A stretch of DNA of 64,000 bases from Rosa chinensis (lineage: Eukaryota > Streptophyta > Magnoliopsida > Rosales > Rosaceae), in the NCBI RefSeq assembly GCF_002994745.2, contig NC_037091.1:30382612-30446611 (forward strand), in the 5' to 3' direction. Each line of letters opens with the position of its first letter. Position 1 is the stretch's first letter. This document shows, in pieces, positions 10,862-22,659 of the stretch. A program made the translations under genes and the position numbers. The notes under the pieces were generated by a model that saw nothing but the letters and a program-made list of their open reading frames with translations, was not told the origin of the DNA and did no database searches.

Positions 10862-12098
10862 TAGGCCTGACATTTAAACCCGTAATCCGCAAACCCGCAC
10901 TATACCCACACTCAAAAAACGAGTTTTGCGGGCTAAACCCGTTAGAACCCGTTAACTAAAAACCCTTTCCAAAAACCCATTTCCCATTACCCATTACCCA
11001 TAAGGGTTCCCCTTTTTTTTTTTTCTTTTTTTTCCGACCAGGGCATTTTTATAATTTTTCTTATTCCTCATGAGGATCCGACAGTTGGATCTTTGTATAA
11101 TTGTGAAAAGACGATTCAAAAGGAGATCCGTGAGGATTCGACCATTGGATCGTCGTATAATTTTGTGAGGATGATTCTAAAGGCGATGTGGGACGATCCA
11201 ACCGTTGGATCTTCGTATAATTGTGCAAAGATGATTCCAAAGGCAATCCATAAGGATCTGACCGTTGGATAGTCATATAATTTTGTGAGGATGATTCTAA
11301 GGGCGATCCGGGACGATCCAACCGTTGGATCTTCGTATAATTTTGAGAGGATGAACCTAAGGGCGATTTGTGAGGATCTTACCGTTGGATCATCGTATAA
11401 ATCGGTAAAGATGATCATCTAGGTGATCCGTGAGGATCTGACGGCTGACGGTTGGATCGTTGTATAATTTTGAGAGGATGAAACTAAGGGCGATCCGTGA
11501 GGATTTGACCGTTGGATCGTCGTATTATTTTGAGAGGATGAAACTAAGGGCGATCCGTGAGGATCTGACCGTTCGATCATCGTATAAATCGGTAAAGATG
11601 GTCCTCTAGGTGATCCGACTGTTGGATCTTCGTATAATTTTGAGAGGATGAACCTAAGGGCTATCCGTGAGGATCCGACCGTTGGATCATCGTAAAAATC
11701 GGTAAAGATGATCCTCTAGGTGATCTGTGAGGGTCCGACTGTTGGATTGACGTATAATTGTGATTTGTGAATTATTTTTTGTCAAAAAAGGAAAGGAAAA
11801 AAAATCTAAAAAGATAGAAAATAAAAAATTTCAAAATAGAAAACCAAAAGAGTTCATATAGAGAAAATGGCAAATGAGGGGTTATATACATAAGTCTTAA
11901 TTGGTTTTAGTTGCTTTGATAAAAAGTTAAAAAAAAAAAATAAAAAAATGTTTACAAGTTTTAATGGGTTCCAACGGAAAACCCGCAAACCCGCCCGGTT
12001 TGGCCAGCGAAAACCCGTTAAGCTAAAGGGTTCTTACCGGGTCGACCCATTAAGAACCCGCACCGTACCCGCACTATACCCTCATGTTGCCAGGCCTA
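10862..12098. mobile_element. Non-autonomous hAT element splitting an AP1G exon
   Basis: The element begins TAGGCCTG and ends CAGGCCTA, a perfect 8-bp terminal inverted repeat. The 8-bp exon sequence GTTGTGTT is duplicated on both sides (10854-10861 and 12099-12106), as expected for hAT transposition. Removing the element and one duplicate restores the reading frame through Val-Val-Leu-Asn. Subterminal regions are rich in AACCCG/CGGGTT motifs. The interior is a 60-bp tandem array. No transposase is encoded. Confidence 0.9.
11073..11760. repeat. 60-bp tandem array inside hAT element
   Basis: Eleven to twelve units of 60 bp share GGATC(C/T)GACCGTTGGATC, a GTATAATT block and GATGA-CTAAGGGCGATCC. 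Variants alternate (AATTGTGCAAAG or AATTTTGAGAGG), suggesting a 120-bp higher-order period. The long minus-strand ORFs at 11061-11418 are products of the array. Confidence 0.85.
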
Positions 12099-12580
12099 GT
12101 TGTGTTAAACATGCTGATGAGGGCCATTACAGTTGATGCTCAAGCTGTACAGAGGCATTGGGCAACTATCTTGGAATGTGTAAAGGTATATTGATTTCTA
12201 CTGTTAATACAATTAAGAAGAGTGAAACAGTTGCTGATTTATTTTTGATATGAGAACTGAAAGCTTTTTTTTTTTCCATTCCCATCAGGTATTCTATCAA
12301 TGCCCTGTTCTCAATTGTGCTTCATGATTTAGGGCAAGAACTAAATATACTTGTGTGAAAAGCTTATAGCTTGACTTTTCTCCTTCCCGGGTTTAGATAC
12401 TTCAATTCGTAAAAGGGCCCTTGAAATTGTTTATGTTCTTGTGAATGAATGTAACGTGAAACCTCTAACAAAAGAGCTCATTGATTATTTGGAAGTAAGT
12501 GATCAAGATATCAAGGGAGATCTTACAGCGAAAATTTGCTCCCTTGTCAAGAAGTAAGTTTTGCAGTTCATGATTGTATA

Positions 12581-13390
12581 CAGTGGCGGATCCAGGATCC
12601 AATTCTTGTCTAGGCTAATTATAAGTGCACAATTTATTTATTTATTTATTTATTTATTTTTTTTGAGGTTTGGAACCTAGTGGGAGGCTCATCCTCACGC
12701 CTTTATTATTTTCAATCAAAACATACAACGGAGGGGATATAAAACCAAACCTCGTAAATTAAAAACTACAAGCATACATTTGTTGTAAAACAACAAGAAG
12801 CTAACTAAATCGTAAAGGCCCACTCATTTCAAACTCCGCAATCACTACAAATCTACAATGTCAGCTGAAATGGGAAGGTCAAGTGAAATGGAATCAACCA
12901 GAGGGCAACTCAATGTAATACCCTAATACCCATAATCAAAACATAAGTGGTCAAGTGGCTCTGAGGTTAAATTTGGTTCTTAAATCAGTGAGATAGCATA
13001 GAGATGCAAATGATTAATAAAAAAGTGGAGCAACCCATATTAAGAAAATCGAACAAGACAAGAAATTGGCGTAAAGGAGAGTGAGAGAAACTTTGGGCAG
13101 TTGGGCACTGGATCGGGCAATGGAAGGGAGAGGTGGAGAAGAAAAGGCAGAGGAGGGTCTGATATTTCCGTTGAGTGAAACATAGGCGAGGAAGCGAAGA
13201 GAGGAGAGAAGCACTCGATGTCTCGACCACAGAGGAGAGAAGTGAGCTGCTGTGACTGGGGGAGTCGCGACTTTTTCCTCCCAATTTAATTTTTTTTTTC
13301 CTTTGGATATGGGCTGGAGGTGTGTGTGTGTGTATATATGTGTATATATATATATATGTATGTATGTATATATATATGTATATGTATGTG

Positions 13391-13423
<33 letters not shown>

Positions 13424-13515
13424 ATGTATATACACACACATGTACATAGTAGTTTTTTGCCCAAAAAACTGTCTAGGCTTGAGCCCATACAGCCCTCAAC
13501 TTAGTTCCGCCCCTG
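12581..13515. mobile_element. Non-autonomous hAT element in AP1G intron
   Basis: The ends are CAGTGGCGGATCC and the reverse complement of CAGGGGCGGAAC, the terminal type of many plant hAT elements. The 8-bp flank ATTGTATA is duplicated exactly (12573-12580 and 13516-13523). The 935-bp element contains a minus-strand ORF in low-complexity sequence and a TG/TA microsatellite, but no transposase. It lies between the gamma-adaptin exons ending at 12553 and starting at 13962, so it is intronic. Confidence 0.9.
13318..13440. repeat. Compound (TG)n/(TA)n microsatellite
   Basis: Alternating TGTG, TATA and TGTATG blocks inside the hAT element at 12581-13515 produce spurious Cys/Tyr/Ile/Val ORFs on both strands. 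Confidence 0.9.
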
Positions 13516-14215
13516 ATTGTATATTTTTATTTTAGAAAAAGAAGTTTATGGGGTTTATGAAATTGAATTAGATTTCTTATTTTCTGCAAGGAATCCAGAG
13601 TGGACATTACTTGTACATTCTGTAATAAATAATAAAAATGAGCTAGCTGCTGCATTTGGATAACTTGTCCAACTGTGAACATTGCTTTTGATTCTAGTTT
13701 CTTTTACCATCATAATCATTCCTGTAGTTGAGGGATACAGGAGTTGCTGCTTCTTTCTAAGGCAGTTCAGTACTGTCTTTATTGCCATATATGTTTCTTT
13801 GTTCTTTGACTTTTTTGCTGAGGACAATTATTTTACTTTATTTTGGGGACGGGCTTGGTGCTGCTGATATTCGGTATTGTAGAATTATGCGACATGTATT
13901 AAATTTTATTTCACAACTGTCACTTGATGTCTTGATGAACATGCACCATGCGGTGTCGTAGGTTTTCCCCTGAGTAGATTTGGTACAATGATCACATGCT
14001 TGAGGTTCTCACTGAGGTATAAATCTTAATGAAATGCTATATGCTTTTATTAAGTTGTATGGAATAGCTATAGATATTGTTCACTTGTTACAATTTCTGT
14101 TTACTTATATATTTTCTACTTTCAGTTCTTGAAAATTCTGCTTACTGTATTTTTTGTGTCATTTCAGCTACCTCTACTGCTAGCTAGTTACAGACTTACA
14201 GGTATACTTTGTTTC

Positions 14216-14714
14216 TGTACCTACATGTGCATTTGCAAGCATAATTAGCTATAATGAGCCACGCTCATTGTACCGCCAGAGGTACCAACTCCCACCAAAG
14301 GAGTGACCTAAGGAAACACTGCCAGGCGGGCTACCGCCTGAGCCCCAGATCGCCCCCAGATCACCGCTGACGCGTCGCGCCAAGATAGCATCAGAAGCTA
14401 CAGACGCTGGGAATCGAAGCACATCAGTCCCACATCGAAAACAAGAAGAAGATCAACCTTCTCCTCACCTATAAAATGTTATCTCCTCTCTCCTCATTAA
14501 TTACGCATTTACTACTCATTTATTGTTATGCTGCCTATATGCATTGACTGACTTAGGCATCGGAGAAGTAAAGACCGCCCAACGCGGTCTCCCTCTGACG
14601 CCCTGTCTCTCGTGTGACAGCTAGCGAAGGCCATCAAGTCCTCAGAGTAGCGGTCCGCCCACCGGACCCGCGTTAAACGAAAGATCGGCTACCGCCGGAC
14701 TTTGAGCATTAACA
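14216..14714 (-). mobile_element. Solo LTR of the Tat-type gypsy family
   Basis: This 499-bp TG...CA segment is a diverged inverted copy of the LTRs at 21506-22019 and 32687-33200. It shares the termini (TGTTAATG and CACATGTA-GTACA on the minus strand), the TATAAAA box (14470-14476, in the same position on the other strand's copy) and the GCGGTCTCCCTCT block. The flanks GTTTC (14211-14215) and GTTTC (14715-14719) form a perfect 5-bp target duplication. No internal region remains, so this is a solo LTR left by LTR-LTR recombination. It sits in the AP1G intron between 14016 and 14756. Confidence 0.9.
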
Positions 14715-15953
14715 GTTTCAAAGTACTCATCTTTCTGCTATGCTTAGCAGGCTAGGCTGGAAATTTTGTAAAAGATGAAGTATGGCACGCGGTTATTGTT
14801 GTGATAACTAATTCACCTGATCTTCAAGGGTATACAGTTAGGGCTTTATACAGAGCACTCCAAACATCAGCTGATCAGGTGATTAATATCTTGAGTATCA
14901 ACATTTTCATGTCATTGATCTGTTGTGGTATGTATTTATCCAGGAAACTTTGGTTCGTGTAGCAGTTTGGTGCATTGGAGAATATGGTGACATGTTGGTA
15001 AATAATATTGGCATGCTTGATGTAGAGGATCCCATAACGGTGAGTTTATATTTTCATGCGTTCCAGTCATCTGAAGTTTCTGTATTCATCTTGCAGTCAT
15101 ATAAATTTCTCTTGTCATCTGCCATGATACTTAATGGAGAAATGTAGTAGTTTAATAGTATGCATGATTCTTAGCTTTCTTGTTGCCGTATTTCATTTAT
15201 TTAAAACTTCTGGTCATCTCTGCATTTATAAAAGTCATAAAATTCTATGCATGCGGTATTTAATACAGTATGTTGCAATAGTAATCAATATGAAGCAAAT
15301 GATATAATGAAGACCTTTTCTACAAGGTTTTCTTATTCTCTTGAAACCTAGAGGACAAATAGTTCAAACAAAGTAAGCTATTTTCTGACTTAGTGTCATG
15401 GCATAATGAAACATCTAATATTCATTTAAGATCCATCTCATTTCAAGTTGGTAACACTGCTTGTGTTTTGGACCATGAGTTTGTATCCTTTTATGTTTCT
15501 GTCAAAGTTTCCCGACGATCGAGTTTTTTCTTTCTTTTTTTTTAGAAAAAAAAAGATAACAGAGTCTGATGCTGTGGATATGATAGAAATTGCCCTTAAG
15601 CACCATACCTCGGATCTTACTACCAAGATATGGCTTTGATTGTTCTCTTAAAGCTATTTTCACGTTTCCCATCTTGTTCAGAGTATGTTTCTATGTTAAT
15701 TTGCTTGTTTTGTTATTATCTCATTTCAATTTACTCCTGATTGTTCATTGAATGGCCTATGTAGGAGGATCAAAGAAATTGTAGTTCAGTACAAAGGAAG
15801 CCTTGTGCTTGAATTGCAGCAAAGATCCATTGAATTGAATTCTATTATTGCGAAGCATCAGAACATTAGGCATAAGTTGCAATTGATACATTGGTTCTCC
15901 CCTTGCTCTGAGAAGGTTTTTATATATGTGTGTGTGTGTGAGCAGGTGCTGCA

Positions 15954-16345
15954 TGACAGGACCCGCCTCGGATTTCACCTTGAAATCCGAAGTGACCCTG
16001 CGGGACCCACCTTAGAAGAAATTCTACCAAAAATTTGGCGGAACTTCTCCTAAAATGGGCTACCCAAACCTGTAGAAAACATTTACACTCCTCAATCAAT
16101 TCATCCTTATGCTCCTGGAGCCACCCTGCTCCCCAAATCAACATCAGTCTCCAATTCACAAAACACGCATCCCAACTCAAATATCATAAATCCCATAGGT
16201 AATCAGAGCAATTCTAACAGAAAGGTATAAGAGGAAAACCTAATTCAACGACAGATGCGGAAGCCATGCTGTTGACTATGCCTCAACTCCGTGTACGCCA
16301 GACCTCAACCAATTCGCCTGCAAATTGGGCATTTGAAACCGAAGG
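15954..16345 (-). mobile_element. Solo LARD-family LTR, left piece
   Basis: This is the first 392 bp of an inverted copy of the LTR at 16346-19131, starting TGACAGGACCCG. It is cut by insertion of the LARD-like element. The other piece is 37028-39474. The CTGCA before it (15949-15953) matches CTGCA after the right piece (39475-39479), showing that the whole was one solo LTR inserted in the AP1G intron. Confidence 0.9.
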
Positions 16346-19131
16346 TGTAACGTCCCGAACCTAAGTCCACGTGTTTACTAGTCATTTGGACGGTAAACGA
16401 CCTTTACTTTCACTTTTACTTTCGGTTTAGTACTTTTAGAGGCCCTAAAAGTTGACTTTTTGTTCGGGTCAAAATTTGAGAAAATGTTCTTCATGGAAGT
16501 TGTAGAGGACGTTAAACCGAGCGCGTACATATGTGGTACGTAAAAATCGGACTTCGTATGCGAGAGTTATGGCCAAAAATGTGAAGTTACTGTTTATGGT
16601 AATTTTTGATGAAAATAGAAATTTACCCCGGGTAGGTTTCCATTTCCGGAAACCCACCCCAGCTCTTTCTCTCTCCTCTCCCCCGACCTCTCTCTTCTCC
16701 GGTTCGACCATTTTCCCTCTCCCTCCGATTTCCGGCGATTCCGGCCACCAACCGGCGTGCCACCGGTCACCAGAGGAGCGCCTCCTCCCTCCGAGCACCC
16801 TAGCAACCTTGGTTTTCCACGATTTGGCCGGAAAACCACGGATCGAAGGAAAAACTCCTCCGACTGCAGTTTGAAGCTTTTGCCGATTTCCGGCGATTCC
16901 GGCCACCTCCGGTCCTCATTCGGGCGTCGAAGGTTCGGTTTTCATCACTGATCATTTCCCCTATGGCCTTGTATCACGATTTGTTGTGTAGACGCCGAAT
17001 CGATGAATTGAAATTCTAGGGTTCTTGAGGATTTCTGGGTTATATGTTCATTGATCGATTTCGGCCATTTTTAATTGTTATTTGGGAATGTTGTAGTTGA
17101 GAAGTTGAATCAGTGTGTTGAGAAGGTGCTACTGTCAAATTTTGGTGGCCATCGGAGATGGTGGCGGCGGCGCCGCCACTGTGGGCTGCGGTAGCGGCGG
17201 CTAGGGTAGTTTATAAATTTCAATTTTTAGCCAGTTAAATTCTATAATTATCATAGAGCTTATATATGAAGTTTGGTGAATTTTGGAGGAGTTTGGAATT
17301 GTTTGTGAATTTTCGAAGTTTGGAGTTTTGTGGTGGAATTATGGGAAATCCGGCCGTCGGATTTCCCTCGTTTTCATTATGGAATATGTAAATTGAGGAA
17401 TTAGAATTGTGGAAGAGATTTGGGTTGAATTTGAGAAGTATTGGAGATAGGGATTTTCGGATTTCGTTTAAGTTCGTAATTATTTTATCGGATTGCCGTT
17501 TATGGAAATATAATTGTGTACAGGGCAATGTCACGAGCTACGGTTAGATGAAGGAACTCGTTTGCGTGGTTGCCCAATAGTACTGTGAGTGGACTTTTAT
17601 TTTTAAATATTGATGCATGCATTTATTTTCTTAAATAATGCTCTAGTTTTAATCATATTACTTATTGAGCAAATGATTTGATTTTCGGAAATTCGATCTC
17701 GGTTTATCTCGTGGATTAGCTGTCGATAATGAGTTTCAAAGGTTGATTATGATTTATAATATTATTTGACAAATTGCTTATTTTCGAGGTAATTTTCCGG
17801 AATTAAGTATATTTCTAATCACCGAGTTAAGCTCCTGGAAGATTTTTAAGATGAGTTTCAATGGAATTGGATATTCTCAATTGTTTATTGACTTTCGGTT
17901 TTGGCATCGGGAATGCCTAATTAAGGATTTTGGATTTGGTTGGCTTCTTGGAGACTTTGTGAGATTTTTGGAAATGGGATTTACCTATTCTAATTTCCGG
18001 TTTAGGTTACGGATTTGAGAATATCTGGGCGTGTGGGACACGCCGTCGATTTATTCCTATTTCTCACTTATCCATTTTGAGATTTAGAGTAATCTTGGCG
18101 TGCGGGGTCACGTCGTTGGATACATGGTTTCTATCTCGTGAGAAATATGGGGAAGCTACATGGATTTACTGGTTTTCGATGATTTTTCCTCACCATACGC
18201 GGGTTATGTTATTAGGTCTCCTCCTCACTGACTTTGTGTTGGTGAGTGGCAGTTGAGGTAGCTTGTTCTCCTCCTCACCTACTTTGTGTTGGTGAGTGGC
18301 AGTAGAGGTGATTTATTCTCCTCCTCACGTGGGTGGCAGTCGAGGTCATTTGGTCTCCTCCTCGCACAATCTATGTGTGAGTGGCAGTTGAGGGTAGGTA
18401 GAGCCTGAGAGGCTCCATTTCCCGTATGGTGATATCTCTTCCTTATATCTTAGCATTTCTCGACTAGTGGGGCCTAGTCTGATTTCCGTGTAACCAGCGG
18501 GGCTGGTTTTATCCTGTCGAGTATCGGAGTTTCGATCTTTCCTCTCGGTTGTTTGTGACTAGCGGGGCTAATCGGTTTTTCTTGAGCAGGGCTTCTCGTG
18601 AATTGTTTTCTGAATCGTTTCATGCATCGAGAGTTTTTAAGGAAATATATATATGGGAAAGTATAAAATCCACTTGGTTTAAAAATTGTTTATTTTTGTC
18701 CACTCACGCTAACGTATTTTATGTACTTTCCCCTGGGCCCTTCGGTTTCAAATGCCCAGTTTGCAGGTGAATTGGTTGAGGTCGGGCGTACACGGAGTTG
18801 AGGCATAGTCAACAGCATGGCTTCCGCATCTGTCGTTGAACTAGGTTTTCCTCTTATACCTTTCTGTTAGAATTGCTCTGATTACTTATGGGATTTATGA
18901 TATTTGAGTTGGGATGCGTGTTTTGTGAATTGGAGACTGATGTTGATTTGGGGAGCAGGGTGGCTCCAGGAGCATAAGGATGAATTGATTGAGGAGTGTA
19001 AATGTTTTCTACAGGTTTGGGTAGCCCATTTTAGGGGAAGTTCCGCCAAATTTTTGGGTAGAATTTCTTCTAAGGTGGGCCCCGCAGGGTCACTCCGGAT
19101 TTCAAGGTGAAATCCGGGGCGGGTCCTGTCA
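16346..19131 (+). repeat. 5' LTR of LARD-like element
   Basis: Begins TGTAACGTCCCGAACC and ends CGGGTCCTGTCA. It contains C-rich TTCTCTCTCCTCTCC and CCGGCGATTCCGGCC stretches (about 16660-16920), a GGCGGCGGCGCCGCC palindrome near 17164 and short internal repeats of CTCCTCCTCAC...GTGAGTGGCAGT (18220-18390). The ORFs within it, repeated in both LTRs, have no coding features. Confidence 0.9.
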
Positions 19132-19133
19132 GT

Positions 19134-19148
19134 TGGTATCAGAGCATT
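19134..19148 (+). promoter_or_regulatory. Primer binding site of LARD-like element
   Basis: TGGTATCAGAGCATT starts 2 nt after the 5' LTR. TGGTATCAGAGC complements the 3' end of initiator-Met tRNA, the usual primer in many plant LTR elements. It fixes the element's orientation as plus. Confidence 0.85.
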
Positions 19149-21505
19149 AGGTTGTTAGGTTCTGTAGACTCGTTTCTATTCTGTTACCTTATATGCTTGG
19201 TGTTGCCCAATACCTCTCGAGTGATGGCCCGACTGCAGCGGTTCCCCATCATGTACTCTTCGGTGCTGTGGTATTCATCAAGTGTGTAAGGTACAAAGTC
19301 AGTTGGTTTTCTTCTGGTGCTATGCCTCTTGTATGCCGACCTCCTAGGACTTTCTTTGGGTATTCAATTGGTTAACTGTCTTGCGCCTATCCCTGGTGAT
19401 GGTAGAGTAAAACTACTCTACAGTTTCGAGTTGTGCTACGAAATGTGATTCGAGGAAAATGTTGTGGTTGTCTTTTCCTTGATGCCAACAAGTTTGTTGG
19501 GGCAGGGATTAAGGTGCGGAAACTGGTGTGCTAGTTTGTGTTTGAGTGTCTGAGACGAGCGACAATAGCTTTGGGCTGTCTCTGGATGATATGATTGCTT
19601 CGGAAATCAGGATTGTGGGTGGAAATGGACTTGGTAATAATGATGGTTTTGACTTTGAGCCAAGTTTCGGGAAAGATGTTTTGTGATGTGATTGGTTGTT
19701 AAGTAGCATTTGAAATATTATTGGAAGTTTTTGGTGGTTCTTTGGGAACCTCAGTGTTGGAAACCATTTACAGAGAAAATTGAATAATTATTCTGGGTTG
19801 TTATGGCTAGAGTCTTTGTTTTCAAGTGACTTTGGTCACTGATGATGGCAAGTGAGAAGTGATGACAGTAATTGAGAGATATAAGTAGGATGAGATTTTT
19901 AGAAATTGTCATTTTGAGTCGTACCCTAACCAGGGTGTATGGGTATAGTTTTGCTCGGAATAAAAGAAATTGATTTCAAATACCACAACTTATAGTTTTG
20001 TCTTCCCGAGTATTGGATGATAACGAGCAGGGAGATTAACAAGAATGGGCTTTTGCAGTTATGTGCTTGAAGTTCGAGAATCGGAAGAATGTTTAAGGTT
20101 TTATAATAGAGTTACGACTTTGGTCGGTAAATAATTGGGAGAGTTGGAATCAACTCTTCGTATGTGGTATTATGCAAATGGATTCCTTTGTTTATCCATT
20201 TTTGAGTGAAACGGTTGTGGGGAATAGTGATAGTGACATAGTTCGGTGTTCTTAGAAGTTCAAACGGAATTACTTTGTGATACAGAATCTGATTTGAGTT
20301 TTGAATCACGGAGCCTTGAAGGTTGAATTGTGATAGACTCTTAGTGGAAGTTTGCCGGACGAATGGGTTGTGATATTATATTAGTGGATGGTGGAAGGAA
20401 TAACTTTAAGGAAATAAGTTTTCAGTTGGCTCTGGAAATGTTTTAAGTTATGGCTTGACCAAGACGCTTGTTATCTTGGGTGGAAGGTATTGTAGCATGC
20501 TTTTAAGTGATGTACTTCAGTGATGATTACTTTGAGCAAATTGGATCATTATTATGGTGGGACCACGTTCGGATCCGGATATCGCTTGGTGTGCTACAAA
20601 ATGTTGGACGGGTGTCCTATGACTTATATAAAGGAAAGATCTTGTGAATTGTGTTAGCTACCTTGGGAGATTGATTATTGCTTGAATCGATTATGTGTAA
20701 TGGATTTCTTTGGAGGAATTGAGCGAACTTTGTCACCCTGGTGACCTTTAATTGGAAATGTATAGGAAGTTGTTGGTATGAGTGAAATCCGGTCACCACT
20801 TATCTAAAGTTAAGACGACTTGAACAGGAAGTAGGAGTTGAGTTGAAATAAATTGATTGGGCTTATGTTCTATCAAGGGTTCAATAGATATTTAAGTACT
20901 AATTGTTGAGCTACTATGATTGAGTTATGTTATTGGAATAATTCTTGGTGAGAAGATTTGAAAAGCTTTTGGTGCAATTTTGGTTAGCACAGGGAAGTCA
21001 TAGGAATTCTTGTTGTAGCTGAAATTTTATAAGTTAAGCGTCGATTGAGGAGTGGATTTGTGGTGATCTTATCCTCTTTTCGGTAAGGACAATTGTGGTT
21101 TATCAGTTTTGGCCTTAAGTTAAATAAAAGGAGTTGGCTATATTCTTGTACTTGCAAGTTCAACGCGGTTTGACATAACTGATTTCCATTGATTCTTGTA
21201 ACATCAGATAATGAACCTCTTCGATATCATATTTTCCTATCTTGGGAAGTAGACTCCGTTTCTGTGGTACACAAAGTGTTATTTGTTTAATTAAGTGACT
21301 TTGAGTTTTTCTATTTGGGCTCTTATTCGACTTTCTCTCTAGGTTGTTTTGAGCAAAAGAGTTTTTACGAATTTTTGTTTAGCAATGGCTAAGAGTTTTT
21401 GGTAATGCTTGAGGGCATATCTATACTTTAAAACTGTTGAGTTAACAAGGGATGCTGTGAATTTTGTTGGGATTGTTACCTCTGACTAGATTCCAGCTTG
21501 AGGAT
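19149..21505 (+). other. Non-coding internal region of LARD, left part
   Basis: About 2.36 kb with no coding region and stops in all frames. The longest ORFs are about 60 codons and unrecognisable. It is T/G-rich on the plus strand. The Tat element interrupts it after AGGAT at 21501-21505, and it resumes at 33206. Confidence 0.75.
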
Positions 21506-22019
21506 TGTTAATGTCTAAAAGTCTAGCGGTAGCTGGACTTTAGCTAACGCTGATCCGATGGGCGGATCGATACTTGTGTTGTTGTAGTTCCCGTTACCTG
21601 TCAAGTGAAATACAAAGGGGCGTTAGAGGGAGACCGCGCTGGGCGGTCTTCAGCTCTCCGATGCCTAAGTTAGTCGATGTATTTATGTTGACAAAGTAAC
21701 AGTAAGCAAGTATTGAATGCGTAATAAATGAGGAGAGAGGAGAGGACCTTTTATAGGTGAGGAAGAGGATGATCTTCTCCTTGTTTTCGATGTGGGACTG
21801 ATGTGCTTCAGTTCCCAGTTTCAGTAGCTTCTGATGCTAACTTGACACGGCGCGTGGCGGCGCGTCGGCGGTGCTTTGGGGTTGCTCCGGAGCTCAGGCG
21901 GTAACCTGGCTAGCTGTCTTTACGCCAGTCACTTATATGGTGGGCGTTGGTACCCCTGGCGGTACAATGAGCGTGGCTCATTATAGCTAATTATGCTTGC
22001 AAATGCACATGTATGTACA
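21506..22019 (-). repeat. 3' LTR of Tat-type element
   Basis: 514 bp, TGTTAATG...ATGTACA on the plus strand. No difference from the 32687-33200 copy was seen by eye. Confidence 0.93.
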
Positions 22020-22020
22020 A

Positions 22021-22042
22021 GTCCCCCAAATCCCCAGTCAAG
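22021..22042 (-). promoter_or_regulatory. Polypurine tract of Tat-type element
   Basis: On the minus strand GGGGATTTGGGGGACTT lies immediately upstream of the 3' LTR, as expected for the primer of plus-strand DNA synthesis. Confidence 0.7.
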
Positions 22043-22659
22043 GAGGGCAATCTTGGTTGGGGAGTTGATCGGCGGTTTGAATCGTTTCTCCCGCTAGACT
22101 TTGCAGAAGCATAATTAGCGTCAGTGCGTCGTCAACCATGGATTTACTGAGCAAACGCTTTGTGCCCTTTCGGGTGGGCCCCTTCTAGGCCCCCCAGGGA
22201 GTCCCCACTCCCCGGCTAAGATGGACCTCCGGATGGTCGTTATTATTGTTTGTTGAGGGGGAGCTGCATGGAGCAGCGCTGCACGGAGCAGAGGGTGTTG
22301 GGTTGCGAGCCCAATCTTAGCACCCAAGTGACGGGGGTCAACGTACCTGATCAGGGCTGTCGTAGACTGTTGACTAGTCCCCGTGTCCCGTAGGGACATT
22401 CTGACCGTAACTCCGCGTGGCGGCGTTGTCAGAGAGGCGTGGCCTCGGGATCCGCCGCTGGCGGAAGTCCCCCTGCTAGATGTAGCAGGAAGCAGCGTCA
22501 AGTAGACGTGCTTGGTGGTATTTTATTGAGCGGTATTGCGCTGAATAAAGTACGCAGCTTGTCAGATGAGAAAGGGGGTCCGTTAGCGGTGTGCTGTGTA
22601 GCGGAGGACGCCCCGTTTACCGAATGACGAGGGAAGTTCCGGTGGAGACTTCGATGGTG

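Larger units (their letters stand above)
10850..15869 (+). pseudogene. AP1G: AP-1 complex gamma-adaptin, middle exons (pseudogene)
   Basis: Gamma-adaptin is the large subunit of the AP-1 clathrin adaptor at the trans-Golgi network. Exons recognised here encode the second half of its alpha-solenoid trunk and the start of the hinge: 10850-10861 joined to 12107-12185 (NMLMRAITVDAQAVQRH), 12396-12553 (NVKPLTKELIDYLEVS), 13962-14016, 14756-14878 (VRALYRALQTSADQ), 14944-15039 (RVAVWCIGEYGDMLVNN), 15556-15682 and 15765-15869 (GSLVLELQQRSIELNS). Most have GT/AG borders and compatible phases. Lesions: a hAT element inside the first exon; about 7 nt missing at the start of the second; an in-frame TAG at 13975-13977 where Lys is expected; a 1-nt deletion near 15628. 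The last donor reads GC instead of GT. Everything before this trunk segment is absent. The gene continues at 39653. Confidence 0.9.

Noticed and set aside
12985..13488. 167-codon minus-strand ORF
   Set aside because: Runs through a TG/TA microsatellite within a hAT element; Tyr/Ile/His/Thr runs are products of the repeat.
16469..16951. ORFs of 80-145 codons on both strands, repeated at 34487-34844
   Set aside because: They are in the LTRs of the LARD-like element, in C-rich and CCGG-rich sequence; both copies carry them simply because the LTRs are copies. No domain or coding bias.
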